Positions 9,331 to 21,592 of a stretch of 64,000 nucleotides of DNA are shown one piece after another. Origin of the DNA: Hirudinaria manillensis (Eukaryota; Annelida; Clitellata; Hirudinida; Hirudinidae). A program made the position numbers and the translations under genes. The stretch spans positions 6,089,501-6,153,500 of the forward strand of contig CM067536.1 in assembly GCA_034509925.1 (NCBI GenBank). The letters are read 5' to 3'. Every line of letters begins with the position of its first letter. The stretch's first letter is position 1. The notes under the pieces are model-generated. The model saw nothing but the letters and a program-made list of their open reading frames with translations. It searched no databases and was not told where the DNA came from.

Positions 9331-9448
9331 CAGCTCTGGTTTCTCTTCAAAGAAACGCGCAAATCTTTCGCCTTTTACTAAAGATTTCCGTGGAGAGGAA
9401 CAACACTATGAGTGTTTGATGTATTTCTTGCAGCCCTCTCTCGAGGGC
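9331..9448 (+). ncRNA. U5: U5 snRNA (copy 12)
   Basis: PSE-G, Q arm, spacer A, canonical stem. Sits where copy 1 sits in the 9,125 bp duplication but lacks its mismatch. Confidence 0.93.
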
Positions 9449-9680
9449 GGATAATAAATAATGATAATGAATTGATCTTACGTGTATATCCAATATCTCG
9501 TTTTTCTATATTACCGATACTCGCGCCATCTGCCGATAGACGTTCAATAAAATTCTGGCAAAAATCTGAACCAAAGCAGCGTGCTATTTAGGCTTCTTTG
9601 GTGCATTCCGGGTTTGACATTATATCACCGGCGCAAAGTATCGACGCGGTCTATAAATGGTCTGAAGAGCAGAATAACAG

Positions 9681-9798
9681 CAGCTCTGGTTTCTCTTCAA
9701 AGAAACGCGCAAATCTTTCGCCTTTTACTAAAGATTTCCGTGGAGAGGAACATCACTATGAGTGTTTGATGTATTTCTTGCAGCCCTCTCTCGAGGGC
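9681..9798 (+). ncRNA. U5: U5 snRNA (copy 13)
   Basis: PSE-GG, H arm, spacer B. Confidence 0.93.
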
Positions 9799-10029
9799 GG
9801 ATAATAAATAATGATAATGAATTGATCTTACGTGTATATCCAATATCTCTTTTTGTAAATAACCGACACTCGCGCCATCTGCCGATAGACGTTCAATAAA
9901 ATTCTGGCAAAAATCTGAACCAAAGCAGCGTGCTATTTAGGCTTCTTTGGTGCATTCCGGGTTTGACATTATATCACCGCCGCAAAGTATCGACGCGGTC
10001 TATAAATGGTCTGAAGAGCAGAATAACAG

Positions 10030-10147
10030 CAGCTCTGGTTTCTCTTCAAAGAAACGCGCAAATCTTTCGCCTTTTACTAAAGATTTCCGTGGAGAGGAAC
10101 ATCACTATGAGTGTTTGATGTATTTCTTGCAGCCCTCTCTCGAGGGC
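10030..10147 (+). ncRNA. U5: U5 snRNA (copy 14)
   Basis: PSE-G, H arm, spacer B. Confidence 0.93.
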
Positions 10148-10378
10148 GGATAATAAATAATGATAATGAATTGATCTTACGTGTATATCCAATATCTCTT
10201 TTTGTAAATAACCGACACTCGCGCCATCTGCCGATAGACGTTCAATAAAATTCTGGCAAAAATCTGAACCAAAGCAGCGTGCTATTTAGGCTTCTTTGGT
10301 GCAATCCGGGTTTGACATTATATCACCGCCGCAAAGTATCGACGCGGTCTATAAATGGTCTGAAGAGCAGAATAACAG

Positions 10379-10496
10379 CAGCTCTGGTTTCTCTTCAAAG
10401 AAACGCGCAAATCTTTCGCCTTTTACTAAAGATTTCCGTGGAGAGGAACATCACTATGAGTGTTTGATGTATTTCTTGCAGCCCTCTCTCGAGGGC
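10379..10496 (+). ncRNA. U5: U5 snRNA (copy 15)
   Basis: PSE-G with the GTGCAATCC marker, H arm, spacer B. Confidence 0.93.
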
Positions 10497-10889
10497 GGAT
10501 AATAAATAATGATAATGAATTGATCTTACGTGTATATCCAATATCTCTTTTTGTAAATAACCGACACTCGCGCCATCTGCCGATAGACGTTCAATAAAAT
10601 TCTGGCAAAAATCTGAACCAAAGCAGCGTGCTATTTAGGCTTCTTTGCTGCATTCCGGGTTTGACATTATATCATATATAATGAATTATTTATAAATAAT
10701 TCTGTGGGATATAGGATCTTTTACAAAAATAATGAACAATAGGAATTAATTAAATTAAATGTTTTCAAATAATTCGGTTCGATTTATGATCTTTTTCAAT
10801 GAAACAAATTATCGGGGACACGAAAACTTTTTGAGGGAAGAACATCAAATCAAATAATTCAAAAATTCAAATTTAATTCTGACACAGAA

Positions 10890-11423
10890 ATGGACTCTGG
10901 CTCATCACAATTGTGCAGCAATGGATGCGGTTTTTTTGGTTCACAAGATTTCAAAGGCATGTGTTCAAAATGCTTCAAAACTACGATGAAGAAGGAGGTG
11001 GAACAATCACATGTAAACAAGCCAAAAGAGGTGCAAATGAATGTATTAAATTCATTTCAGCCAAATGAATTTATGAATTTTGAAATAACCGATCCTAATG
11101 TTCAATCGGAGCCAAATCAAGTCAAGTTGGTGCCAATGCAAGTTAAAGAGAAGCCAATACAAGTCGGAGAAAAGCCAACGGTAGTCGCTGAGAAAAAATC
11201 GGAAGTGGCTGAGAAGCCGGAAAAGAAAAAAAGCAATAGATGCCATGTGTGCAAGAAGAAAGTTGGTCTGACTGCAATTGTTTGTCGATGCGGTGGAGTA
11301 TACTGCGGTCTGCACCGCTACGTAGATACTCATGGCTGCACTTTCGACTATAAGGCTGTCGAAAGGGAAAAACTACGCAAAATGAACCCATTGATTGAAG
11401 GCGAGAGAATCGAAAAACTATAA
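10890..11423 (+). CDS. A20/AN1 zinc-finger protein (copy 6)
   Basis: Intact; F56, E101, S115; counterpart of copy 1 in the 9,125 bp duplication. Confidence 0.92.
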   Translation: MDSGSSQLCSNGCGFFGSQDFKGMCSKCFKTTMKKEVEQSHVNKPKEVQMNVLNSFQPNEFMNFEITDPNVQSEPNQVKLVPMQVKEKPIQVGEKPTVVAEKKSEVAEKPEKKKSNRCHVCKKKVGLTAIVCRCGGVYCGLHRYVDTHGCTFDYKAVEREKLRKMNPLIEGERIEKL

Positions 11424-11784
11424 AACATCCTTTTTATGCCAATATTGCTTTTTATGCTGAATTTATCGAATAAAGTAATTACAGAATCAAATAAAATATT
11501 AGCTTTATGTGGAGAACCTGGATTATGTCGAAACACAAAATGTCCCTTTCCAGGAGTTTCAAATGATTAATAAATAATATTAATTCCACCATCCTTCCAA
11601 TTTTTCCTGTAAAAGTTATATTTTAATTGTATGACAAATGTATCAAGGCAAAACATTTAATGACTATGTTAATACTGAAAAAATAAATATTTCACTTTTC
11701 GTTGGTGGATTCCAGGTTTGACATTATATCACCGCCGCAAAGTATCGACGCGGTCTATAAATGGTCTGAAGAGCAGAATAACAG

Positions 11785-11902
11785 CAGCTCTGGTTTCTCT
11801 TCAAAGAAACGCGCAAATCATTCGCCTTTTACTAAAGATTTCCGTGGAGAGGAACAACACTATGAGTGTTTGATGTATTTCTTGCAGCCCTCTCTCGAGG
11901 GC
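11785..11902 (+). ncRNA. U5: U5 snRNA (copy 16)
   Basis: First after the protein gene. PSE-G, Q arm, spacer B, AAATCATT stem mismatch. Confidence 0.92.
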
Positions 11903-12133
11903 GGATAATAAATAATGATAATGAATTGATCTTACGTGTATATCCAATATCTCTTTTTGTAAATAACCGACACTCGCGCCATCTGCCGATAGACGTTCAA
12001 TAAAATTCTGGCAAAAATCTGAACCAAAGCAGCGTGCTATTTAGGCTTCTTTGGTGCATTCCGGGTTTGACATTATATCACCGCCGCAAAGTATCGACGC
12101 GGTCTATAAATGGTCTGAAGAGCAGAATAACAG

Positions 12134-12251
12134 CAGCTCTGGTTTCTCTTCAAAGAAACGCGCAAATCTTTCGCCTTTTACTAAAGATTTCCGTGGAGAG
12201 GAACATCACTATGAGTGTTTGATGTATTTCTTGCAGCCCTCTCTCGAGGGC
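12134..12251 (+). ncRNA. U5: U5 snRNA (copy 17)
   Basis: PSE-G, H arm, spacer B. Confidence 0.93.
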
Positions 12252-12644
12252 GGATAATAAATAATGATAATGAATTGATCTTACGTGTATATCCAATATC
12301 TCTTTTTGTAAATAACCGACACTCGCGCCATCTGCCGATAGACGTTCAATAAAATTCTGGCAAAAATCTGAACCAAAGCAGCATGCTATTTAGGCTTCTT
12401 TGCTGCATTCCGGGTTTGACATTATATCATATATAATGAATTATTTATAAATAATTCTGTGGGATATAGGATCTTTTACAAAAATAATGAACAATAGGAA
12501 TTAATTAAATTAAATGTTTTCAAATAATTCGGTTCGATTTATGATCTTTTTCAATGAAACAAATTATCGGGGACACGAAAACTTTTTGAGGGAAGAACAT
12601 CAAATCAAATAATTCAAAAATTCAAATTTAATTCTGACACAGAA

Positions 12645-13178
12645 ATGGACTCTGGCTCATCACAATTGTGCAGCAATGGATGCGGTTTTTTTGGTTCACA
12701 AGATTTCAAAGGCATGTGTTCAAAATGCTTCAAAACTACGATGAAGAAGGAGGTGGAACAATCACATGTAAACAAGCCAAAAGAGGTGCAAATGAATGTA
12801 TTAAATTCATTTCAGCCAAATGAATTTATGAATTTTGAAATAACCGATCCTAATGTTCAATCGGAGCCAAATCAAGTCAAGTTGGTGCCAATGCAAGTTA
12901 AAGAGAAGCCAATACAAGTCGGAGAAAAGCCAACGGTAGTCGCTGAGAAAAAATCGGAAGTGGCTGAGAAGCCGGAAAAGAAAAAAAGCAATAGATGCCA
13001 TGTGTGCAAGAAGAAAGTTGGTCTGACTGCAATTGTTTGTCGATGCGGTGGAGTATACTGCGGTCTGCACCGCTACGTAGATACTCATGGCTGCACTTTC
13101 GACTATAAGGCTGTCGAAAGGGAAAAACTACGCAAAATGAACCCATTGATTGAAGGCGAGAGAATCGAAAAACTATAA
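12645..13178 (+). CDS. A20/AN1 zinc-finger protein (copy 7)
   Basis: Intact; E101, although its counterpart at 3520 in the 9,125 bp duplication has K101. Confidence 0.92.
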   Translation: MDSGSSQLCSNGCGFFGSQDFKGMCSKCFKTTMKKEVEQSHVNKPKEVQMNVLNSFQPNEFMNFEITDPNVQSEPNQVKLVPMQVKEKPIQVGEKPTVVAEKKSEVAEKPEKKKSNRCHVCKKKVGLTAIVCRCGGVYCGLHRYVDTHGCTFDYKAVEREKLRKMNPLIEGERIEKL

Positions 13179-13539
13179 AACATCCTTTTTATGCCAATAT
13201 TGCTTTTTATGCTGAATTTATCGAATAAAGTAATTACAGAATCAAATAAAATATTAGCTTTATGTGGAGAACCTGGATTATGTCGAAACACAAAATGTCC
13301 CTTTCTAGGAGTTTCAAATGATTAATAAATAATATTAATTCCACCATCCTTCCAATTTTTCCTGTAAAAGTTGTATTTTAATTGTATCACAAATGTATCA
13401 AGGCAAAACATTTAATGACTATGTTAATACTGAAAAAATAAATATTTCACTTTTCGTTGGTGGATTCCAGGTTTGACATTATATCACCGCCACAAAGTAT
13501 CGACGCGGTCTATAAATGGTCTGAAGAGCAGAATAACAG

Positions 13540-13657
13540 CAGCTCTGGTTTCTCTTCAAAGAAACGCGCAAATCTTTCGCCTTTTACTAAAGATTTCCGT
13601 GGAGAGGAACATCACTATGAGTGTTTGATGTATTTCTTGCAGCCCTCTCTCGAGGGC
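13540..13657 (+). ncRNA. U5: U5 snRNA (copy 18)
   Basis: Single U5 between protein genes. PSE-A, H arm, spacer B. Confidence 0.93.
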
Positions 13658-14048
13658 GGATAATAAATAATGATAATGAATTGATCTTACGTGTATATCC
13701 AATATCTCTTTTTGTAAATAACCGACACTCGCGCCATCTGCCGATAGACGTTCAATAAAATTCTGGCAAAAATCTGAACCAAAGCAGCATGCTATTTAGG
13801 CTTCTTTGCTGCATTCCGGGTTTGACATTATATCATATAATGAATTATTTATAAATAATTCTGTGGGATATAGGATCTTTTACAAAAATAATGAACAATA
13901 GGAATTAATTAAATTAAATGTTTTCAAATAATTCGGTTCGATTTATGATCTTTTTCAATGAAACAAATTATCGGGGACACGAAAAATTTTTGAGGGAAGA
14001 ACATCAAATCAAATAATTCAAAAATTCAAATTTAATTCTGACACAGAA

Positions 14049-14582
14049 ATGGACTCTGGCTCATCACAATTGTGCAGCAATGGATGCGGTTTTTTTGGTT
14101 CACAAGATTTCAAAGGCATGTGTTCAAAATGCTTCAAAACTACGATGAAGAAGGAGGTGGAACAATCACATGTAAACAAGCCAAAAGAGGTGCAAATGAA
14201 TGTATTAAATTCATTTCAGCCAAATGAATTTATGAATTTTGAAATAACCGATCCTAATGTTCAATCGGAGCCAAATCAAGTCAAGTTGGTGCCAATGCAA
14301 GTTAAAGAGAAGCCAATACAAGTCGGAGAAAAGCCAACGGTAGTCGCTGAGAAAAAATCGGAAGTGGCTGAGAAGCCGGAAAAGAAAAAAAGCAATAGAT
14401 GCCATGTGTGCAAGAAGAAAGTTGGTCTGACTGCAATTGTTTGTCGATGCGGTGGAGTATACTGCGGTCTGCACCGCTACGTAGATACTCATGGCTGCAC
14501 TTTCGACTATAAGGCTGTCGAAAGGGAAAAACTACGCAAAATGAACCCATTGATTGAAGGCGAGAGAATCGAAAAACTATAA
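14049..14582 (+). CDS. A20/AN1 zinc-finger protein (copy 8)
   Basis: Intact; F56, E101, S115. The block start has lost one TA (ATCATATAATG instead of ATCATATATAATG). Confidence 0.92.
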   Translation: MDSGSSQLCSNGCGFFGSQDFKGMCSKCFKTTMKKEVEQSHVNKPKEVQMNVLNSFQPNEFMNFEITDPNVQSEPNQVKLVPMQVKEKPIQVGEKPTVVAEKKSEVAEKPEKKKSNRCHVCKKKVGLTAIVCRCGGVYCGLHRYVDTHGCTFDYKAVEREKLRKMNPLIEGERIEKL

Positions 14583-14943
14583 AACATCCTTTTTATGCCA
14601 ATATTGCTTTTTATGCTGAATTTATCGAATAAAGTAATTACAGAATCAAATAAAATATTAGCTTTATGTGGAGAACCTGGATTATGTCGAAACACAAAAT
14701 GTCCCTTTCCAGGAGTTTCAAATGATTAATAAATAATATTAATTCCACCATCCTTCCAATTTTTCCTGTAAAAGTTATATTTTAATTGTATGACAAATGT
14801 ATCAAGGCAAAACATTTAATGACTATGTTAATACTGAAAAAATAAATATTTCACTTTTCGTTGGTGGATTCCAGGTTTGACATTATATCACCGCCGCAAA
14901 GTATCGACGCGGTCTATAAATGGTCTGAAGAGCAGAATAACAG

Positions 14944-15061
14944 CAGCTCTGGTTTCTCTTCAAAGAAACGCGCAAATCATTCGCCTTTTACTAAAGATTT
15001 CCGTGGAGAGGAACAACACTATGAGTGTTTGATGTATTTCTTGCAGCCCTCTCTCGAGGGC
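14944..15061 (+). ncRNA. U5: U5 snRNA (copy 19)
   Basis: First of nine U5 units. PSE-G, Q arm, spacer B, AAATCATT stem mismatch. Confidence 0.92.
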
Positions 15062-15292
15062 GGATAATAAATAATGATAATGAATTGATCTTACGTGTAT
15101 ATCCAATATCTCTTTTTGTAAATAACCGACACTCGCGCCATCTGCCGATAGACGTTCAATAAAATTCTGGCAAAAATCTGAACCAAAGCAGCGTGCTATT
15201 TAGGCTTCTTTGGTGCATTCCGGGTTTGACATTATATCACCGCCGCAAAGTATCGACGCGGTCTATAAATGGTCTGAAGAGCAGAATAACAG

Positions 15293-15410
15293 CAGCTCTG
15301 GTTTCTCTTCAAAGAAACGCGCAAATCTTTCGCCTTTTACTAAAGATTTCCGTGGAGAGGAACATCACTATGAGTGTTTGATGTATTTCTTGCAGCCCTC
15401 TCTCGAGGGC
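15293..15410 (+). ncRNA. U5: U5 snRNA (copy 20)
   Basis: PSE-G, H arm, spacer B. Confidence 0.93.
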
Positions 15411-15641
15411 GGATAATAAATAATGATAATGAATTGATCTTACGTGTATATCCAATATCTCTTTTTGTAAATAACCGACACTCGCGCCATCTGCCGATAG
15501 ACGTTCAATAAAATTCTGGCAAAAATCTGAACCAAAGCAGCGTGCTATTTAGGCTTCTTTGGTGCATTCCGGGTTTGACATTATATCACCGCCGCAAAGT
15601 ATCGACGCGGTCTATAAATGGTCTGAAGAGCAGAATAACAG

Positions 15642-15759
15642 CAGCTCTGGTTTCTCTTCAAAGAAACGCGCAAATCTTTCGCCTTTTACTAAAGATTTCC
15701 GTGGAGAGGAACATCACTATGAGTGTTTGATGTATTTCTTGCAGCCCTCTCTCGAGGGC
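15642..15759 (+). ncRNA. U5: U5 snRNA (copy 21)
   Basis: PSE-G, H arm, spacer B. Confidence 0.93.
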
Positions 15760-15990
15760 GGATAATAAATAATGATAATGAATTGATCTTACGTGTATAT
15801 CCAATATCTCTTTTTGTAAATAACCGACACTCGCGCCATCTGCCGATAGACGTTCAATAAAATTCTGGCAAAAATCTGAACCAAAGCAGCGTGCTATTTA
15901 GGCTTCTTTGGTGCAATCCGGGTTTGACATTATATCACCGCCGCAAAGTATCGACGCGGTCTATAAATGGTCTGAAGAGCAGAATAACAG

Positions 15991-16108
15991 CAGCTCTGGT
16001 TTCTCTTCAAAGAAACGCGCAAATCTTTCGCCTTTTACTAAAGATTTCCGTGGAGAGGAACATCACTATGAGTGTTTGATGTATTTCTTGCAGCCCTCTC
16101 TCGAGGGC
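15991..16108 (+). ncRNA. U5: U5 snRNA (copy 22)
   Basis: PSE-G with GTGCAATCC marker, H arm, spacer B. Confidence 0.93.
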
Positions 16109-16339
16109 GGATAATAAATAATGATAATGAATTGATCTTACGTGTATATCCAATATCTCTTTTTGTAAATAACCGACACTCGCGCCATCTGCCGATAGAC
16201 GTTCAATAAAATTCTGGCAAAAATCTGAACCAAAGCAGCGTGCTATTTAGGCTTCTTTGGTGCATTCCGGGTTTGACATTATATCACCGCCGCAAAGTAT
16301 CGACGCGGTCTATAAATGGTCTGAAGAGCAGAATAACAG

Positions 16340-16457
16340 CAGCTCTGGTTTCTCTTCAAAGAAACGCGCAAATCTTTCGCCTTTTACTAAAGATTTCCGT
16401 GGAGTGGAACATCACTATGAGTGTTTGATGTATTTCTTGCAGCCCTCTCTCGAGGGC
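16340..16457 (+). ncRNA. U5: U5 snRNA (copy 23)
   Basis: PSE-G, H arm, spacer B. GGAGTGGAAC in place of GGAGAGGAAC changes the 3' strand of stem I. Confidence 0.9.
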
Positions 16458-16688
16458 GGATAATAAATAATGATAATGAATTGATCTTACGTGTATATCC
16501 AATATCTCTTTTTGTAAATAACCGACACTCGCGCCATCTGCCGATAGACGTTCAATAAAATTCTGGCAAAAATCTGAACCAAAGCAGCGTGCTATTTAGG
16601 CTTCTTTGGTGCATTCCGGGTTTGACATTATATCACCGCCGCAAAGTATCGACGCGGTCTATAAATGGTCTGAAGAGCAGAATAACAG

Positions 16689-16806
16689 CAGCTCTGGTTT
16701 CTCTTCAAAGAAACGCGCAAATCTTTCGCCTTTTACTAAAGATTTCCGTGGAGAGGAACATCACTATGAGTGTTTGATGTATTTCTTGCAGCCCTCTCTC
16801 GAGGGC
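16689..16806 (+). ncRNA. U5: U5 snRNA (copy 24)
   Basis: PSE-G, H arm, spacer B. Confidence 0.93.
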
Positions 16807-17037
16807 GGATAATAAATAATGATAATGAATTGATCTTACGTGTATATCCAATATCTCTTTTTGTAAATAACCGACACTCGCGCCATCTGCCGATAGACGT
16901 TCAATAAAATTCTGGCAAAAATCTGAACCAAAGCAGCATGCTATTTAGGCTTCTTTGGTGCATTCCGGGTTTGACATTATATCACCGCCGCAAAGTATCG
17001 ACGCGGTCTATAAATGGTCTGAAGAGCAGAATAACAG

Positions 17038-17155
17038 CAGCTCTGGTTTCTCTTCAAAGAAACGCGCAAATCTTTCGCCTTTTACTAAAGATTTCCGTGG
17101 AGAGGAACATCACTATGAGTGTTTGATGTATTTCTTGCAGCCCTCTTTCGAGGGC
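17038..17155 (+). ncRNA. U5: U5 snRNA (copy 25)
   Basis: PSE-G, H arm, spacer B with TCCACTATCTC. Terminal hairpin loop is TTTC instead of TCTC; its stem is kept. Confidence 0.92.
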
Positions 17156-17386
17156 GGATAATAAATAATGATAATGAATTGATCTTACGTGTATATCCAC
17201 TATCTCTTTTTGTAAATAACCGACACTCGCGCCATCTGCCGATAGACGTTCAATAAAATTCTGGCAAAAATCTGAACCAAAGCAGCGTGCTATTTAGGCT
17301 TCTTTGGTGCATTCCGGGTTTGACATTATATCACCGCCGCAAAGTATCGACGCGGTCTATAAATGGTCTGAAGAGCAGAATAACAG

Positions 17387-17504
17387 CAGCTCTGGTTTCT
17401 CTTCAAAGAAACGCGCAAATCTTTCGCCTTTTACTAAAGATTTCCGTGGAGAGGAACATCACTATGAGTGTTTGATGTATTTCTTGCAGCCCTCTCTCGA
17501 GGGC
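17387..17504 (+). ncRNA. U5: U5 snRNA (copy 26)
   Basis: PSE-G, H arm, spacer B. Confidence 0.93.
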
Positions 17505-17735
17505 GGATAATAAATAATGATAATGAATTGATCTTACGTGTATATCCAATATCTCTTTTTGTAAATAACCGACACTCGCGCCATCTGCCGATAGACGTTC
17601 AATAAAATTCTGGCAAAAATCTGAACCAAAGCAGCGTGCTATTTAGGCTTCTTTGGTGCATTCCGGGTTTGACATTATATCACCGCCGCAAAGTATCGAC
17701 GCGGTCTATAAATGGTCTGAAGAGCAGAATAACAG

Positions 17736-17853
17736 CAGCTCTGGTTTCTCTTCAAAGAAACGCGCAAATCTTTCGCCTTTTACTAAAGATTTCCGTGGAG
17801 AGGAACATCACTATGAGTGTTTGATGTATTTCTTGCAGCCCTCTCTCGAGGGC
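17736..17853 (+). ncRNA. U5: U5 snRNA (copy 27)
   Basis: PSE-G, H arm, spacer B. Last of the nine-unit run. Confidence 0.93.
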
Positions 17854-18246
17854 GGATAATAAATAATGATAATGAATTGATCTTACGTGTATATCCAATA
17901 TCTCTTTTTGTAAATAACCGACACTCGCGCCATCTGCCGATAGACGTTCAATAAAATTCTGGCAAAAATCTGAACCAAAGCAGCATGCTATTTAGGCTTC
18001 TTTGCTGCATTCCGGGTTTGACATTATATCATATATAATGAATTATTTATAAATAATTCTGTGGGATATAGGATCTTTTACAAAAATAATGAACAATAGG
18101 AATTAATTAAATTAAATGTTTTCAAATAATTCGGTTCGATTTATGATCTTTTTCAATGAAACAAATTATCGGGGACACGAAAACTTTTTGAGGGAAGAAC
18201 ATCAAATCAAATAATTCAAAAATTCAAATTTAATTCTGACACAGAA

Positions 18247-18780
18247 ATGGACTCTGGCTCATCACAATTGTGCAGCAATGGATGCGGTTTTTTTGGTTCA
18301 CAAGATTTCAAAGGCATGTGTTCAAAATGCTTCAAAACTACGATGAAGAAGGAGGTGGAACAATCACATGTAAACAAGCCAAAAGAGGTGCAAATGAATG
18401 TATTAAATTCATTTCAGCCAAATGAATTTATGAATTTTGAAATAACCGATCCTAATGTTCAATCGGAGCCAAATCAAGTCAAGTTGGTGCCAATGCAAGT
18501 TAAAGAGAAGCCAATACAAGTCGGAGAAAAGCCAACGGTAGTCGCTAAGAAAAAATCGGAAGTGGCTGAGAAGCCGGAAAAGAAAAAAAGCAATAGATGC
18601 CATGTGTGCAAGAAGAAAGTTGGTCTGACTGCAATTGTTTGTCGATGCGGTGGAGTATACTGCGGTCTGCACCGCTACGTAGATACTCATGGCTGCACTT
18701 TCGACTATAAGGCTGTCGAAAGGGAAAAACTACGCAAAATGAACCCATTGATTGAAGGCGAGAGAATCGAAAAACTATAA
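18247..18780 (+). CDS. A20/AN1 zinc-finger protein (copy 9)
   Basis: Intact; F56, K101, S115. Confidence 0.92.
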   Translation: MDSGSSQLCSNGCGFFGSQDFKGMCSKCFKTTMKKEVEQSHVNKPKEVQMNVLNSFQPNEFMNFEITDPNVQSEPNQVKLVPMQVKEKPIQVGEKPTVVAKKKSEVAEKPEKKKSNRCHVCKKKVGLTAIVCRCGGVYCGLHRYVDTHGCTFDYKAVEREKLRKMNPLIEGERIEKL

Positions 18781-19141
18781 AACATCCTTTTTATGCCAAT
18801 ATTGCTTTTTATGCTGAATTTATCGAATAAAGTAATTACAGAATCAAATAAAATATTAGCTTTATGTGGAGAACCTGGATTATGTCGAAACACAAAATGT
18901 CCCTTTCTAGGAGTTTCAAATGATTAATAAATAATATTAATTCCACCATCCTTCCAATTTTTCCTGTAAAAGTTGTATTTTAATTGTATCACAAATGTAT
19001 CAAGGCAAAACATTTAATGACTATGTTAATACTGAAAAAATAAATATTTCACTTTTCGTTGGTGGATTCCAGGTTTGACATTATATCACCGCCACAAAGT
19101 ATCGACGCGGTCTATAAATGGTCTGAAGAGCAGAATAACAG

Positions 19142-19259
19142 CAGCTCTGGTTTCTCTTCAAAGAAACGCGCAAATCTTTCGCCTTTTACTAAAGATTTCC
19201 GTGGAGAGGAACATCACTATGAGTGTTTGATGTATTTCTTGCAGCCCTCTCTCGAGGGC
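19142..19259 (+). ncRNA. U5: U5 snRNA (copy 28)
   Basis: Single U5 in a 1,406 bp unit. PSE-A, H arm, spacer B. Confidence 0.93.
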
Positions 19260-19652
19260 GGATAATAAATAATGATAATGAATTGATCTTACGTGTATAT
19301 CCAATATCTCTTTTTGTAAATAACCGACACTCGCGCCATCTGCCGATAGACGTTCAATAAAATTCTGGCAAAAATCTGAACCAAAGCAGCATGCTATTTA
19401 GGCTTCTTTGCTGCATTCCGGGTTTGACATTATATCATATATAATGAATTATTTATAAATAATTCTGTGGGATATAGGATCTTTTACAAAAATAATGAAC
19501 AATAGGAATTAATTAAATTAAATGTTTTCAAATAATTCGGTTCGATTTATGATCTTTTTCAATGAAACAAATTATCGGGGACACGAAAACTTTTTGAGGG
19601 AAGAACATCAAATCAAATAATTCAAAAATTCAAATTTAATTCTGACACAGAA

Positions 19653-20186
19653 ATGGACTCTGGCTCATCACAATTGTGCAGCAATGGATGCGGTTTTTTT
19701 GGTTCACAAGATTTCAAAGGCATGTGTTCAAAATGCTTCAAAACTACGATGAAGAAGGAGGTGGAACAATCACATGTAAACAAGCCAAAAGAGGTGCAAA
19801 TGAATGTATTAAATTCATTTCAGCCAAATGAATTTATGAATTTTGAAATAACCGATCCTAATGTTCAATCGGAGCCAAATCAAGTCAAGTTGGTGCCAAT
19901 GCAAGTTAAAGAGAAGCCAATACAAGTCGGAGAAAAGCCAACGGTAGTCGCTAAGAAAAAATCGGAAGTGGCTGAGAAGCCGGAAAAGAAAAAAAGCAAT
20001 AGATGCCATGTGTGCAAGAAGAAAGTTGGTCTGACTGCAATTGTTTGTCGATGCGGTGGAGTATACTGCGGTCTGCACCGCTACGTAGATACTCATGGCT
20101 GCACTTTCGACTATAAGGCTGTCGAAAGGGAAAAACTACGCAAAATGAACCCATTGATTGAAGGCGAGAGAATCGAAAAACTATAA
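19653..20186 (+). CDS. A20/AN1 zinc-finger protein (copy 10)
   Basis: Intact; F56, K101, S115. Confidence 0.92.
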   Translation: MDSGSSQLCSNGCGFFGSQDFKGMCSKCFKTTMKKEVEQSHVNKPKEVQMNVLNSFQPNEFMNFEITDPNVQSEPNQVKLVPMQVKEKPIQVGEKPTVVAKKKSEVAEKPEKKKSNRCHVCKKKVGLTAIVCRCGGVYCGLHRYVDTHGCTFDYKAVEREKLRKMNPLIEGERIEKL

Positions 20187-20547
20187 AACATCCTTTTTAT
20201 GCCAATATTGCTTTTTATGCTGAATTTATCGAATAAAGTAATTACAGAATCAAATAAAATATTAGCTTTATGTGGAGAACCTGGATTATGTCGAAACACA
20301 AAATGTCCCTTTCTAGGAGTTTCAAATGATTAATAAATAATATTAATTCCACCATCCTTCCAATTTTTCCTGTAAAAGTTGTATTTTAATTGTATCACAA
20401 ATGTATCAAGGCAAAACATTTAATGACTATGTTAATACTGAAAAAATAAATATTTCACTTTTCGTTGGTGGATTCCAGGTTTGACATTATATCACCGCCA
20501 CAAAGTATCGACGCGGTCTATAAATGGTCTGAAGAGCAGAATAACAG

Positions 20548-20665
20548 CAGCTCTGGTTTCTCTTCAAAGAAACGCGCAAATCTTTCGCCTTTTACTAAAG
20601 ATTTCCGTGGAGAGGAACATCACTATGAGTGTTTGATGTATTTCTTGCAGCCCTCTCTCGAGGGC
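20548..20665 (+). ncRNA. U5: U5 snRNA (copy 29)
   Basis: Single U5 in a 1,406 bp unit. PSE-A, H arm, spacer B. Confidence 0.93.
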
Positions 20666-21058
20666 GGATAATAAATAATGATAATGAATTGATCTTACGT
20701 GTATATCCAATATCTCTTTTTGTAAATAACCGACACTCGCGCCATCTGCCGATAGACGTTCAATAAAATTCTGGCAAAAATCTGAACCAAAGCAGCATGC
20801 TATTTAGGCTTCTTTGCTGCATTCCGGGTTTGACATTATATCATATATAATGAATTATTTATAAATAATTCTGTGGGATATAGGATCTTTTACAAAAATA
20901 ATGAACAATAGGAATTAATTAAATTAAATGTTTTCAAATAATTCGGTTCGATTTATGATCTTTTTCAATGAAACAAATTATCGGGGACACGAAAACTTTT
21001 TGAGGGAAGAACATCAAATCAAATAATTCAAAAATTCAAATTTAATTCTGACACAGAA

Positions 21059-21592
21059 ATGGACTCTGGCTCATCACAATTGTGCAGCAATGGATGCGGT
21101 TTTTTTGGTTCACAAGATTTCAAAGGCATGTGTTCAAAATGCTTCAAAACTACGATGAAGAAGGAGGTGGAACAATCACATGTAAACAAGCCAAAAGAGG
21201 TGCAAATGAATGTATTAAATTCATTTCAGCCAAATGAATTTATGAATTTTGAAATAACCGATCCTAATGTTCAATCGGAGCCAAATCAAGTCAAGTTGGT
21301 GCCAATGCAAGTTAAAGAGAAGCCAATACAAGTCGGAGAAAAGCCAACGGTAGTCGCTGAGAAAAAATCGGAAGTGGCTGAGAAGCCGGAAAAGAAAAAA
21401 AGCAATAGATGCCATGTGTGCAAGAAGAAAGTTGGTCTGACTGCAATTGTTTGTCGATGCGGTGGAGTATACTGCGGTCTGCACCGCTACGTAGATACTC
21501 ATGGCTGCACTTTCGACTATAAGGCTGTCGAAAGGGAAAAACTACGCAAAATGAACCCATTGATTGAAGGCGAGAGAATCGAAAAACTATAA
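21059..21592 (+). CDS. A20/AN1 zinc-finger protein (copy 11)
   Basis: Intact; F56, E101, S115. Last protein gene of the left family. Confidence 0.92.
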   Translation: MDSGSSQLCSNGCGFFGSQDFKGMCSKCFKTTMKKEVEQSHVNKPKEVQMNVLNSFQPNEFMNFEITDPNVQSEPNQVKLVPMQVKEKPIQVGEKPTVVAEKKSEVAEKPEKKKSNRCHVCKKKVGLTAIVCRCGGVYCGLHRYVDTHGCTFDYKAVEREKLRKMNPLIEGERIEKL

